Source of the DNA: Centrapalus pauciflorus
Lineage: Eukaryota; Streptophyta; Magnoliopsida; Asterales; Asteraceae
Assembly (NCBI GenBank): GCA_020465985.1
Contig: JAANYP010006705.1
Location: 248,001 to 312,000 of the forward strand
Direction: 5' to 3'
DNA: 64,000 nucleotides
Part shown: positions 12,601-25,500 of the stretch, one piece after another
Numbering within the stretch: position 1 is the first letter of the stretch
Layout: the number at the start of each line of letters is the position of its first letter
Program-made: the position numbers and the translations under genes
Notes under the pieces: generated by a model
Databases searched by the model: none
Told to the model about the DNA's origin: nothing
What the model saw: the letters and a program-made list of their open reading frames with translations, nothing else

Positions 12601-14454
12601 TATGTTAATGAGATAAAGATAATAAATAGTAGTCACATGTCACCACCACACAAGAAGAGCTGATTCAGAACATATACAATAAGGATGCATTAAACATACT
12701 TCCAATCTGCATTCCGTATAGCGCATTGCTGCAGGATTATCTCCATCCAGTGAACCAAAATTCCCATGACCACTAACAAGTGGACAACGCAACGAAAAAT
12801 CCTGAAAAGAATGATGTGCTCAACATGGTAGAAAATAAACCATGTAAATATCTCTGAATTTGGAACTTCAAAGCTAAAGTAATAACAAGTTAACAACTAC
12901 AGCCACGCTGGCGAGCAATTCCTTAACCCGCAAAAGTGATAAAATTCATGTATGCCCAAGGAAATATTTTTATTTACAATTCATGTTTAAACTATATGTA
13001 TGTGTGTGTATACATATATATGGGGAGCAATTCTTTTACCCACAAAGGTGATAACTGATAAATTTCATTTATGCCCATGGAAATATTTTTAATTAGGATT
13101 CATGTTAAACTACCTGTGCCATTCGGACCAGTGAATCATAGACAGCAGTATCACCATGCGGGTGAAACTTACCAAGGACCTGAGAAAGGGAAATAGTCCA
13201 ACTGAATTCGCATGATAAAAAGAAAAGAGAACCGGGCAGTAACAATGAACAGGGTAAAAGAACATAAATTGCGGTCATCAGGTGCTAACCTCACCAACAA
13301 CTCTGGCACATTTCTTATGAGGTTTACGTGATGATAGACCCAATTCATGCAACGCGAATCTGCAATCACAGTTCAGAAAAAAGGACCAGCAAGTTACATT
13401 GTTAATGATATCAACCACCATACACTGCTCCCAATCTATTAATGAAGTAGAAGTGTAGAACCCACGTATAGGGCTATAGCCTATAGCCCAAAGAATCAAA
13501 GCAATTACCACGACAACTCCATGTAAAAAGCCATTCATCAGCAACTAACCAAATAATTGTTCAAATATGCCTAACTGATTCCAGTGAAGATTCAATGATT
13601 CATGCTTACAAACAAAATTAGTAACAACCTAACATAAAACAATAGGTTCCAAAGCTCTGTTTTCTAGTGAAGTGACAACCAAATATGTTTGTTAACTTTT
13701 ACTACAGAAATTTTCAAGACCAAGAACAACAATAGTATTTTATATAGCACCCTCTTTCCAACTAAATGAATTTCTCTTTGTAATTTTACAAAGAAATAAA
13801 CTCATCAAGGGAGTACGTATTTTAGCATAATTTAATCAGATACTAGCAGTGGAAGTTCCATAAAAAAGAAAACAACAATCAAAACAACTCTGTGAAAGCA
13901 TGCAAGCCATATCGTATAACAAATGAAATTACCAGTCAAAATGTTGACTTAACTATTTCAGGAACACTAGTTCAAATCAACAATTCCATAAATCAGACCT
14001 CCGTTACACATCAAATCAAACTCTGAAACACTCACAATATACGTCGGTGAACGGGCTTCAATCCATCACGAACATCCGGCAATGCTCGTCCAAGCAAAAC
14101 CGACATAGCATAAGACATGTACGCTTCAGTAGCCTCTTTATGAAGCTCAGTGGAAACAATCCTTCCTTCACCATCACTACCTGCAACTACCGTCAATAAA
14201 CCCCCATTTCCACCCTCTCCCCCTTCGTCCACACCGTCGGTCGAAGGACTTTCTCTCCGCCTCGAATTCACCGACGTCAGACGGCCAGAACGAGGAGTAA
14301 CGGACAGAAACCGCAGAGCATCAACGCTGCGTCCGTGCCTCGATACTCGAGCAGTGGAAATGGGTAAAGACAGTTGGTTGTAACATCGGAGAAATCGGAA
14401 TCCGGTGATAAATGCCATTGAAGGATTGTTGGATATGGAGCATGAAGATTTCAT
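620..14454 (-). CDS. GYRA: DNA gyrase subunit A, organelle-targeted (3' end outside window)
   Basis: Breakage-reunion subunit of the bacterial-type gyrase that works with GyrB to introduce negative supercoils into chloroplast and mitochondrial DNA. Exons, high to low: 14454-14036, 13359-13290, 13179-13114, 12801-12700, 12490-12446, 12362-12264, 12169-12083, 10738-10668, 10445-10337, 10235-10173, 9343-9278, 9156-9068, 8202-8154, 5028-4942, 4694-4601, 4179-4109, 4011-3922, 3285-3160, 3084-2927, 2031-1950, 1860-1696, 1623-1522, 1428-1292, 1112-995, 864-810, 719-620. Phases agree across all junctions and give 906 codons. The first about 95 residues are Ser/Arg-rich, like a transit peptide. The quinolone-pocket stretch HPHGDTAVYD has Thr where E. 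coli has Ser83. The catalytic Tyr is about residue 213 (AMRYTE). A degenerate GyrA box (QNRGTIGK) is near 620-627. The C-terminal blades are nearly complete; the final exon (after TRYAR) is not in 1-619. The 1860-1696 exon uses the less usual donor GTCTGT. Confidence 0.95.
5445..5711 (+). repeat. 5' LTR of the gyrase-intron element
   Basis: Starts TGTGAGGTTAGTGACTTG and ends CCTAACA. It differs from the 3' copy by a GGATTCC insertion near 5500, by lacking a 7-bp piece found in the 3' copy near 7745, and by a few single bases. A TATAAATAAG box near 5550 is a possible promoter. Confidence 0.9.
5714..5726 (+). other. Primer-binding site, initiator tRNA-Met type
   Basis: TGGTATCAGAGCC begins two bases after the 5' LTR. 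It is the usual complement to the 3' end of plant initiator tRNA-Met, where minus-strand DNA synthesis starts. It also sets the element's orientation as plus. Confidence 0.9.
6251..6498 (+). repeat. 125-bp tandem duplication in the LTR element interior
   Basis: A segment starting CAAGTCTGGTCATTCAATTG at 6251 is repeated from 6376, so the period is 125 bp. The copies differ by a few bases (for example a short CT-rich difference near 6347 against 6472). It lies within a zone of short degenerate CAATTGG words. Confidence 0.85.
7674..7939 (+). repeat. 3' LTR of the gyrase-intron element
   Basis: A 266-bp copy of the 5' LTR, starting TGTGAGGTTAGTGACTTG and ending CCTAACA, followed directly by the AGAGT target duplication. 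Confidence 0.9.
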
Positions 14455-14826
14455 GCCATCAGAGAGAGTTTACTCTCGTTGTCTTCAATGGTAGAGAAAA
14501 TTAACGCTATCTTTTGTCTGGATACTGGTTTATATTATGACATTTGGGGGAGGAGACCCTTAAACCCTAGTACAGGGTTCATGCGCGCCAAGTTCTTGAT
14601 TATGTTTGCTAAATTACACTTTTTCCCCAAATTAATGTGGTTTCTTTCATTTTTGGTCCTATGAATCACAAATGAGTAAGAAACCAAAATTACCAAAATA
14701 CACACATACCCAATTTATTTATTTTTTTCTTTTCACGTGATTAGTATTTTCTTGTGATTTTCAAAAATCCAATAAAATATATAAGTATCCAATGTCAAGC
14801 ATCAATTTTTCAGTAATACATTTTAT
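14455..14826 (-). promoter_or_regulatory. Upstream region of the gyrase gene
   Basis: This stretch should hold the 5' UTR and proximal promoter of the gyrase gene on the minus strand. I see no clear TATA box and no conserved coding sequence. The transcription start cannot be fixed from sequence alone. Confidence 0.3.
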
Positions 14827-15143
14827 GCGTTAATACTGAAAAAATCCTTAAACTTTTCTCGTTTTCACGATTAAGTCCCTAAACTTTTTTCCTGATTGTT
14901 TAAGTCCTTAAAATATTTTTGTATTATTTAAAAGTATATATTTTTGACTGGCTACCGGATGAGTATGTAAAACACAACCAATAAAACAAAAAGTTTAAGG
15001 ACTTAATCGCTAAAACATGTAAAAATAGTAAGTTTTTTTTAATAAGACAAAAATAGTTAAGGGACTTAAACAATCAGAAAAAAAGTTTAGGGACTTAATC
15101 ACAAAACTAAGAAAAATTTATGAGCTTTTTTCAATATTAACCC
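14827..15143. mobile_element. Mutator-type foldback MITE (GGGTTAATATT family)
   Basis: A 317-bp element that is almost one inverted repeat. Its arms run about 110 bp, from GCGTTAATACTGAAAAA inward, matched by the complement of TTTTTTCAATATTAACCC. It is flanked by a perfect 10-bp direct repeat TACATTTTAT (14817-14826 and 15144-15153). A 9-10-bp duplication points to Mutator-like transposase. Related copies are at 38353-38655 and 63375-63775. Confidence 0.8.
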
Positions 15144-15902
15144 TACATTTTATAGTTTGTCATATATCATTCACTTTAAAGATTACATGTTGTATCATAT
15201 AAAATCATTAATTTCGTCATAATAATCTTCAATTTATTTATGAAGATAAAATGTCAAAATAATCATTTTCTCCAACATATTCACTTTACTTTGAGCGTAA
15301 TGTCATTAACCCATTTTGAGATTATTATATACCATTTTAAAGGTCTCGTAAATCATAATATACATATAAATCCATAAAGTTTGAAAGTTTTGAAATTGAT
15401 TGATATTCAGTTTACCAATTGAGTTTCTATATGTATTTAATGGTTTTAATTTTAAGGGTCTACTTTTACTCATGCATACAATATCATTAAAATTTATGGG
15501 ATAGATGACAATTAATTTGAAAATCATGATATGAACATGGGCTTTAAAAAATAATATATGCTTAACAACTGCTAACAAAATTCATGTATTCTATATTTCT
15601 ATATAGTAATAGAAGCCATATGTGGTCCCTACCCTTAGAGGCGGACCCAGGTTTTGTAGTCATTGTTACATAATTTTTTGATGTGATTCCAATTCAAAAA
15701 TTCAATTGATTAGATTGGTCGGATCAGACTAACAAATTTGTATATTATTTCAAAGTATAACTTCATTCGTAACCTTACAAAGTGTTTTTTTTTTCTCGAA
15801 GCCACATATCGAAACAGTGAAAGCACTATTCAATAATGATGGTCAGATTAAGAGTATCGGCTTTAGTTATTGGCTCATGAATTTGTTTTATTTATTTATT
15901 TA
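15144..15902. other. AT-rich intergenic DNA
   Basis: Only short ORFs with no recognisable product. No structured repeat was identified. Confidence 0.4.
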
Positions 15903-16380
15903 CTAGTTTATGACCCACATATTACGTGGCTATTTTTAATTAAAGTTACTTATATAAAATGTATATAAGTAAAAATAAAAACATAAAAAAATACTCCACA
16001 ATTGTGTTTATCTTTTATTGTATATATATTTTTAAAATGATAAAATATAAAAATGGAATATCTGAAAATGTACTTTATTTACTACACTTCTACATTTAAA
16101 TCCAAATTTTTATATTTGAATTTAACTATGATCATTAAGGAAATGCAATAATGATACATATTTATTTTAGGTAAGCATTAATTTAGTATGTTGCAAATCT
16201 AATTTGATATTAATTCATTAATGAGAAAAAATTAAAATCAAATATTAATGTAATTAAGTTAATGTATTAAAATAGGAAAAAGAGGCGGGAAAATGAAATT
16301 TTCGTGCGTTGTGGAAGCGACACGTGACATAAATTGTTTTGCTTTATTATAATATATAGATATAGATATATAGATATAGA
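15903..16380 (-). mobile_element. Short non-autonomous Helitron
   Basis: Read on the minus strand, this 478-bp element starts TCTATATC (preceded by A) and ends in CTAG followed by T, the A|T insertion pattern of Helitrons. About 8 bases before the 3' end lies a near-perfect hairpin (CCACGT AAT ATGTGG, plus-strand 15915-15929). No terminal inverted repeat or target duplication is seen. The interior matches the Helitron-like DNA around 42.0-42.5 and 50.5-51.0 kb. The 5' border is uncertain because it lies in a TATAGA tandem tract. Confidence 0.65.
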
Positions 16381-17829
16381 TTAGGCTAAATGACTAGTTT
16401 GTTTTTAAAATTTTGTTTAGTTATGATTCATTACTTATTTGAGTTATATTATAAATTTATTTGTTTGATTTGAAGTTATAAAAAATTTTAACTGATAATT
16501 AATATCACAAGTTGCACACTTAAAAATTTCATCAATATTTGATGTTCATTAGTTGTACACTCAAAAGACCACCGGTTGGTCAAACGAAAAGTTTGAAAAC
16601 TTTACACCACAAAACAAGATTACTGACGAGGGTGCTCCTTGCTAGAAAACATGTATCATCTTAAAATGTCAACTCTCAAACTTCCAACAATGCACTTAAA
16701 AGCAGTTGTATCAACATTTGCTTTCAAATTCAACCCCTAAACTTCTAACATCAACAATAGTTGAGATTACCAAATTCAAATCTTTTATAACATTTTAAAT
16801 ACAAATATTAAAGCTTACACATAAGAATACGAATGTTAAACATCTAGCTAGAATCCAAAGCCCGTACGTACGCTAAATATGTGTGACGTGTCTATAAGTA
16901 AACGTGCAATATGCAAGGGTACACAAAATTTGATATTGGATCGAGAAACCATACCAACGCTGATACTATTTGGTTTGGTTTTCGATTACGGTTTATTCGC
17001 TTTTTAATACTTTTGATTTGGTTTGGATTTTGATATCATTAATTTTTTTTTCTTCTTTGATTTGGTTTTGAATCTTTGGTGGGCCTGCCAACCATTCTAT
17101 AAATTATATAAATATAGTTTTGTCAAGATCTTACCAGTACCAAGCCATGTTCTCTAAGACTCTAACTCTTCAAGTTGATTGGGTTATCCACTTATCCAAG
17201 TCATGTTATTTGGGTTTTATCAGATCCCCAATCTATCAAGAGGATCCAATTTGAATTTTGGGCCACCCAATATAACACTTGCGTAGGTTTCAAAAAATTT
17301 TATTCATAATTGATTAATCGGGGTGTTTGGACAATAAAAATATTGATTGGTTATAACTTATGAAATACCAAAAGAATCTATCATATTTTGAATGTAGAAT
17401 ATTAAGAGTGAACAAAGAAACCGAAAAAAATCATAAAAAATAGAAAAAGCAAACCAAAAAAAAAACTAAACCGAAAAAAAAAAACTAACAGTTTGATTTG
17501 TGTGTTTCAAAAAACCGGAATTTACGGTTCAGTGTGATTTTCGTCCAAAAACCAAACCAATATTGACCTAATCGCAACAATACTAAAAATATATGATTAT
17601 ATATTTATTAAAATATGATTTTATCAATTGTATATATACATATATATGTTTATATATTTATTATCTTATATGTATTGACAACGTTGTTGAAGGCTTGAAC
17701 TCTTGAAGGTTCGATTACGAGTAAAATTTTCTTATTTTCTAATCTATGTGTTTTAGATACTTATTTAATTTAAAGTATTTAATTAACATTGTTTAACCCA
17801 TAAAGTCATGAAGAAATGAAAAACTAAGT
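16381..17829. other. Intergenic DNA without recognised genes
   Basis: No coding sequence recognised. From about 16,960 to 17,570 there are diverged words such as TTTGGTTTGGTTTTCGATT and AAACCGAAAAAAA, a purine/pyrimidine-skewed decayed repeat often found in plant intergenic DNA. I could not set its ends. Confidence 0.35.
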
Positions 17830-17929
17830 TGCACGGAAACGGATACGGCAACACGAAACGGGTACGGAACGGATACGGGAAACGGCAAAAATAAAAAATT
17901 CTAGATACGGATACGGGAGAGATACGACA

Positions 17930-18008
<79 letters not shown>

Positions 18009-18352
18009 CATATTCCGGTTCATCTAGCGAGAGATTGCCAAACTCCAAAAACCCTACATCTTTCATCGAATCAAAAGCATCTCCACCCACATCCCACATC
18101 TTTACATATCCAACTAGAATCCTTGACAAAAGTATGAGATTATTGTGGATGTAAACCAAGTCTTGAGCACGAGAAACCCTAAAAAAAACGGAAACTTCAT
18201 GGAAACTTGGAGGAAACTTCGTGGAAACTCCATGGAAATTCCACGAGAAACGTTTCTGCCATCTCCTAAACGTTTCTACACGTATCGACCACGTATCTGT
18301 TTCCCAGAAGTTTTCGAAACGGGAGCGGCTAGTCAGAGGGCGTTTCCGTGCA
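17830..18352. mobile_element. TIR element (TGCACGGAAACG) with a (TA)n tract
   Basis: The ends are a perfect 12-bp inverted repeat: TGCACGGAAACG at 17830-17841 and CGTTTCCGTGCA at 18341-18352. The subterminal zones are full of related words (ACGGATACGG on the left, ACGTTTCT and ACGTATC on the right). No coding capacity. I could not find a convincing target duplication, so the superfamily is unassigned. Confidence 0.6.
17935..18004. repeat. (TA)n microsatellite
   Basis: About 35 uninterrupted TA units inside the TIR element. It produces a false ORF with a Tyr-Ile run on the minus strand. Length is likely variable and prone to assembly error. Confidence 0.95.
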
Positions 18353-19519
18353 TTATAGATGAAAAACATAAAGCCAAATGATTGAGTTTTCTAACATTAT
18401 AAATGGTAGTAAAACGTTAAAAGATGGTTGCCAATTTTTATCATTCATGAATATCACGTTAATTTTAATAATCGAAAAAAACGAGAACCGCAGGTAACCA
18501 CAAAGAAAACCGCAAAAAACCACACAATCTTAGTTTCGATTTTATACAAAAACCGCACCATGCACAACCCTATAAAATATAGGATGTACAAGTACAACAA
18601 TACAAAATCAGATCAAATTTTTTTATATTATCGATATCGTATAATCTAGTTCCATACCAAAACCGAATTACTGGTAAATTAGGTACCGTGTGCAAATACT
18701 AAGTCCCAACAATTTTTTCAATATTATCCGTTGTTGTGCATACTTTAGTAAGATTTCCAAAGTTAATAAGTCATTATTAAGAATTTAAGTAAAACTAAGC
18801 CATTTAATTGGTTCTTTATTCGGTTACATCCGGACCCAATAAAACCCGAATAACACATATACCGGGGCGGGCAGGAAGTTATTGGATCCACCCATCTCAG
18901 TTGTTTTTCTTGAATCTGTTTCCCATAAAGCTGATATGTGTGTATTAACTCTTAATTTTCATACATTTTTGTTGGAAATCAAAATAGTTTGGGTGGTTGT
19001 ATATATTTACCATGGTTCTGTTGCCCCGTTTGAATTGAATGGATTTAAAATTATGAATATCAAAATAATAAGATTTTAAAATATGCAAGGGATGAATGGA
19101 TTATGAAAGATTGAGAAATGAAGAATATGAAATATTAAATGAAGCTAAATATTTTCTTTTTATTTTTTATCTAAACATGAGATGAGAATATTTTAGTTAC
19201 CAAATCCTAAATAAGTTATTAAAATCCTCCAAACCAAATGTCACCTTAATTTGTCTTTTTCTTGTCCCTCGGTTGGGCCGTCTATAAATTTTCGTCAGTT
19301 GAGAAGATCGAACCGAACCCAACCCAACCCGAAACAACTTTCTTTGCGATTCTACATATATAATGAACTAACGAATGATAAGAGAACAAAAGAAAACTCA
19401 CACTCTTCAATGGTATCTATAATCAACTAGAAAGAACAACATAAAATTCATTTAAAAAAAAAAAAAACCCGAAACTAAAACACGAAAACAATCTGAAATC
19501 AAAGGACTTAACCTTCTCT
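18353..19519. other. Intergenic DNA and 3' flank of the WRI1-like gene
   Basis: AT-rich, with no recognisable coding sequence. The right-hand few hundred bases should contain the 3' UTR of the minus-strand AP2 gene. No confident polyadenylation signal could be chosen. Confidence 0.35.
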
Positions 19520-22500
19520 TCAGAAATGCGAAATAGGACATAAAAGGGAGGTGGTCGTAGAGGACGATGACAATGATGATGAAGACGTAGGAGAAGTGAT
19601 ACAAGCATGTATTTTCTCCAAATCGTTTCCACTCGAGAACGGGTCGTCAAATATTATATCGATATTATCCTCAAAGCCAGTATCGTCAAACAAGTCGAGC
19701 AGTTCGCTTGATTTATCGAAAGGAATGTGTGGAACCGGAAGGAGATTGAAACTCGAATCCAAACACAAGCTCCATGGATGTTCTTCCTCGACCGAAGTTG
19801 GGAAGTCGAGATTATGCACATCGGGCAATGACTCCTCTTTTTCCACTAACATTGCTTCTTGTTCTTGTTGTTGTTGTTGTGAGCTTAAGTCATGATGAAC
19901 TTCCTCGATCTTCTCGTTTACGGGTGAGGCTATGATGTCGGTTGATTCGGGGGTAACTTCGGTCGGTGACACGCCGTTCTTCAAGCGATCCGCATAGATG
20001 CTGATATCAAAATTAGTCACTGCTTTTGCGCCTCGATACTCGATGGCTGCTAAGTCGTATGCTGCGGCTGCTTCCTCTTGAGTGCCTTCAAAATCATACG
20101 CTAATCAGTTAATATGTACAAAGTAAACCTATAGGGTTATACGTAGTAAATTTCATTCTTTGAGACTGCTTAGGGCTCGTTTGTTTTTTAAGTGATTAGA
20201 CGTCTAATGTCTTATTAGATCTGTTTAATAAAGAGATGATGTTAAATTCTATTGACCAAATTAGAGATTAGAGACAATTAATATATTAAATATTAAATCA
20301 ACAAGGCATTAGTCTTTAAAAAAAATGAAACAATTAACAAGTAAAATATGATATATTGGGTTAAATGCACAATATAATGTTTAATACTATACTATAAATT
20401 AGGGGTGTTCAAAAGAAACCGGAAAACCGAAAAATCGAGCCGGACCGGTCAATCCGAAACCGAAAAAACCGAAATCCGAAAAAACCGACATATGACGGAC
20501 CGGTTACGGTTTTCATTTTTAATAAACCGCGGGTAACCGAACCGAACATAAACATATCACAAATATTTACATATAAATAGATAAATTACAAGCTAAAATA
20601 TTATATTTATAGTTTCATTTTAATTAAATATTTGTTTGTTTAAGTAGTTTTATGAAAATTTTAATGTAATTGATATATTTATCACGAATAAACTTAATTT
20701 TAAGAAACAATCAAAGTTTAAAAAATTTATATTTCTATACTTTTATTATTTATAAATAGATGACAACTATCCGAAACTATCCGCAAACCGAACCGCATAT
20801 ATCCGAAACCGAAACCGTAAAGCGGGTAACCGAAACCGAAAATACGGTTCACACTTTTGCTACTAACCGAACCGAACCGGTCCATGAACAGCCCTACTAT
20901 AAATCAACGTGTGTAAAGAAATATATAAAAGTAAATTGCACATTAATATTTTTTAATTGAATTTAAAATTTCAAGTTAAAAACTAAATAAATAAAATAGA
21001 AGAAGCATATTGTAAATCATGCATGACCTTGGGAATAGGGAGGGGCATGTGCACTGTAGCAGTATATGCTAGAATAAAAAGGCTTTATAAAGTTACTTTT
21101 ATTAGGTTAGGGTATATTATAATTTATAAGTTTATAGAATCGTTATTTAGTAATTTAAAATTTTCAATTAATAAATTCTTTAGTTATTATATTTTTGGAT
21201 TGTCTAATTAGCAACTAACTTTCATATTTTCTTATTTTAAATAGTTAATTAACATCTACTTTTATTATTTACATTAGGGCTAATTGCTAAAAATAAAAAC
21301 AACTTTATATATTTTTAGGACTTATGGCAATATTATTTAGTTTTTATTATTAATAGCATCAACTTTTATATTTATTATCATTTATACCAAAATTTAAAAA
21401 AGTTTTTACTATAAATGAAAAAAATATTTAATGCTATTAAGGATACAAAATACAAAAGTTGATATATTAGTGAGACAAAAATAAATAATGTTGCTATAAA
21501 TAATAAAATAATCAAAAAGTTGTTATTATTTTTAATACTTGACCCTTTACATTATTAAGCTTTTTAAACATATACTACTCGTAACGTCTGCAAGCCTTAT
21601 CGAATAATACATATACATTTTTATTTTTTAAAAAGTTCTCGTGTACGGAGTCAAGTTGTACCAGAGAAAATCAATACCTACGTTAAGTTCTTTGCTAAAA
21701 AGATCCAAACTCGATCGAGTTCGAGTCAAAGTTAACAGTAGTCGACTCGATTATTTATAATTTAATAAATATATTTAATTTATTTATCAACAAAGGAGCA
21801 GATTTTTTATGAAATAATAATAGAAGTAATGCACAACTTTCTGGATAAATTTATTGTTTTTTTACGGTGAGATGGGATCTGTTATGAAAAGTCTGTTTTG
21901 TACGGCCACTACGAATCTCCTCATAACGCAAACTTGCAAAGTCAAGATCTGATTTGGTTATATGTGTTCTATTTTATTCTTTTTTTTTCCTGGTTTTATA
22001 TATTAAAAAGTAATAATTACCTAGCAAAATAACTGTATTTGACACCAATATATATATTGTAAAAATAAAATAGTTGTTTTCATAATTTATTAAAATTGTT
22101 TTAATAAGAAAAAGTAATATAGTTTTATCAAAATTCTATCAGAGATAATATAGTAACAATATTAATTAATGTCATCTTATTACATTTAACATCTTTTGAA
22201 AAAACAAGTTAACCCTAAAAAATTAAAACTTGTAGATCTTGAACTAAAGATTTTTTTATGTGAAAGAAGTCATCGGTCATCCAGGAGCGTCTTTTAGGGA
22301 AAGCTCAACCACAGTGGGCCTCTAATTTCGTAAGGTCTTATGGTCATCATAAATATCTATGTTCGTGCCAATAAAAAGTTTCTGCATTTGACGCATGCAC
22401 ATTGTGCATAAGTGCATTAAAACGGAATTAGTGTCAAATTTAATTTTATCCGTAATGTTCATACTGTTTTTTCTCAATAACCAATTTACTGTTTAAAAAT

Positions 22501-25500
22501 TTTAAGAGTCTATGTTTGTAATCAAAGCACAAGGTCTCCGAACTCCATGAGACGACCATGAGTCATCCTTAAAAATATATTTAAAACAATATGTTTTAGT
22601 CACAAAAGTATAAAACTTAAATTAGATTATAATTTTATTTGCTAAATAATTTTTTTTAATGTTTTTTTCAGAAATAAATAAAAAACTGATATCAGCTCAA
22701 ATTCTCAAAATGATATTCCAGACCGGTATGATGTCAAAGATCCGATAATATTCTTTTAATTAAAAAAATTAAAGTAAGTAAATCCAGTCAGCACGTGCCA
22801 TGTCACAATTACTCACACACAACATAGAAAACTTTTTTATCAGCTGATTTACCGTAATGACCCTTCGAGTATAAAAACATTACAACTTACCCCCTAGGTT
22901 ATGTATTTTACTCTTTAACTGCCCAACATTATTTTTGTATCCATTTAGATTTAATGGAATCATTGATAAGTATTTTAGAAGTAATAGCAATCTCTTAATA
23001 ATATTATTATGATGTAAACAAATAGGGCCTCAAAGAATGCGGAGTATCTCCCTGCCCAGCGAGGTGAGGCTCCACATCAGACAACCCTAACGGGAATATC
23101 GCCCTACCTCGGCTTCGCTTAAAATGAAGTCACATCGACTACCTCTCCCCGACGTGGTGTCTTCCCCACCCCCCCTCCCCTCTATTTTTATAAGAAAAGA
23201 TATTCAGATAAAAAGATGACTATTTTCAAGATAGAAAGATGTGAATAAAAAAACTGATATGGTACCGACGCGACCCAAAAGATATAATATGAAATGGGTG
23301 ACCGTTCACGTCACCCTTATTGATATTACTTTTTTCTATCTGAATTATTATCTTTCCCGAAATCTAAAACAACTTTGTACAATTTTAATCCAAATGTATA
23401 TCAATACTTTTAACTTTCAAGTTTTTCTAGCCAATAGAATTATACCTCCATATATGGTACATCAATATATGAGTAAAGTTATTTAATATCATATGCATAT
23501 TAAATGTTTATCAACAAGAAGGGTATAAATAATGTAACAAAATTAATGACTAATTAATTACTGATTATTAATAATGATTTAAATGTCATACTTATGATTG
23601 ATTAGACATGTTTCGGGTATGTTTGGCACGACCATATGTAGCTTCGAGCTAAAGCTTTTAGTAACTTGAACTTTTGGTAGCTAAAACTTTTTTAAAAAGC
23701 GGGAACTTTTTAATTTTTATAAATGTGTTTAATAAAATAGCTGTGGTTCCAATGTTTGTATTAAATGATATAAAATGACATTAACATTGATTACAAGTGG
23801 TAGCTTATAATTATTAGAAGGGGAAAAATGTAATATTGTTTGACCAAAATCTCAAGCTTCATTTGAAAAAACTTCAAATAGTTTATGCTAAAAAAATTTA
23901 TTTAGAGCTTCTTTTTTTTTTTAAACCAAAAGCTCAAACTCCTATCCATCAAATGAAACTTTTGGGCTCGAGTTTTCAAAAATGAAAATTGAAGCTCTTA
24001 AAAACTCAATGTCAAACACACCCTTAGATGGCCGAGATATTATTTATGTTTAAATTTAGCCACTAAACTATTTTTTTTACACATTTAGTCATTAAACTTG
24101 TTTTTATGTATACATTTAACTACTAAACTATTTTTGTCCATATTTAACCACTGAAATCATATACATTTGGCCACTAAACTATCACATTTTGTACACATCT
24201 AACCACTAAACTGTCATAAATTGTACATATTTGACCATTAAACTATCATACTTTGTACACATTTAGCCATTACTTTTAATAATTTTCCCAAAATAGAACA
24301 TTAAACTAAAGTTTAATGGCTAAATGCGTACAAAAAATAGTGAAATTGTTAAATGAGACAAACATAAAAGTTGAATGGTCAAAAATGACCTTAACCCTTA
24401 AATTTTAAAAAAATCAACACCTTGTTTTATAAGTAGTAATAGATATAACTCAAAAAATTCTATTAACATACTTACTATGTTGATAAATCCCAATAATTAT
24501 TTAATAAACTTAACTTAAATTGTACAATTGTTCCCTAAATTTTGACTTAGGGTAGGCGAGACTGTGAGAGCACACTAATTTTGAAAATCAACATTCAAAG
24601 TAAAAATTTGTGTTCTTAAAAGCAATTCCAAGATGTTGATGTTTTTGACATGCTTAAAATATCTATAAAAAACTTGCATAAAGTAACCAATGGTTCCATC
24701 TTCATTGTAGTTGAATTCTGGATTTATGCTTAAATAAATAATAGTTCGTTGCTTAAAAAATTATACCCGTTGAGTAGCAGACTGTTATTAACTACTGACA
24801 TTAAAATTTATGCTTTGAATTTATTTATTTATATAGTAACGACAAATTGCATAATTTAGAAAATAAATTTACAACTTCCTCTAACTTTAGAAAACAAATT
24901 AAAGATTTTGGTTAAATTAGAAGTATCTTTGATTGTGTTTAGTAAACGAAAACTAGTCATTTTTCAATTTTAGTTTTCGGTTTATAGTTCTAAAAAAAAA
25001 TGGTTTCTGTAAAAAGTGAAAACTTGTTTAGATGATAAAGTTTTAGTTTTAAGGAAAATAAGATAAGTGAGTATAAAGTAATAAAAATAGGATATGTGAT
25101 AGATTATTAAGAGAGAAAAAGAAATTATTAAAAGTAAATATAGGGTTGGTAATAAAATAGTAAGAGAGAAAGTATAAATATTGTTAAATTGATATTTTAA
25201 AAATGGCAATTCTATACGCACACCCCCTCAGTTGCTAATCACACACACTCTCTTCTTAATGTGAGATGAGATTACCTTTTAATCATCGAGTCTCACGTCA
25301 TTAACAAAAATCATGTTAGTAAGGGGTGTGTGATTGGTAAAAATTAAGGAAAGATGGTGTTATATAGCAATGCCCTTTTAAAAATTGAAATGAAAATTAA
25401 GATTTTGTTATTAAGTAAACAAGTTTTCATTTTTTTAAAGTGAGATAGAAATTTTCAGTAACTAAACACAACCTTTGTACTTTCGCTCTAGCCGGAAAAA

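Noticed and set aside
14150..14383. 77-codon plus-strand ORF
   Set aside because: Antisense shadow of the first gyrase exon.
17824..18369. 181-codon minus-strand ORF with a Tyr-Ile run
   Set aside because: It reads through the (TA)n microsatellite inside a TIR element; no conserved domain.
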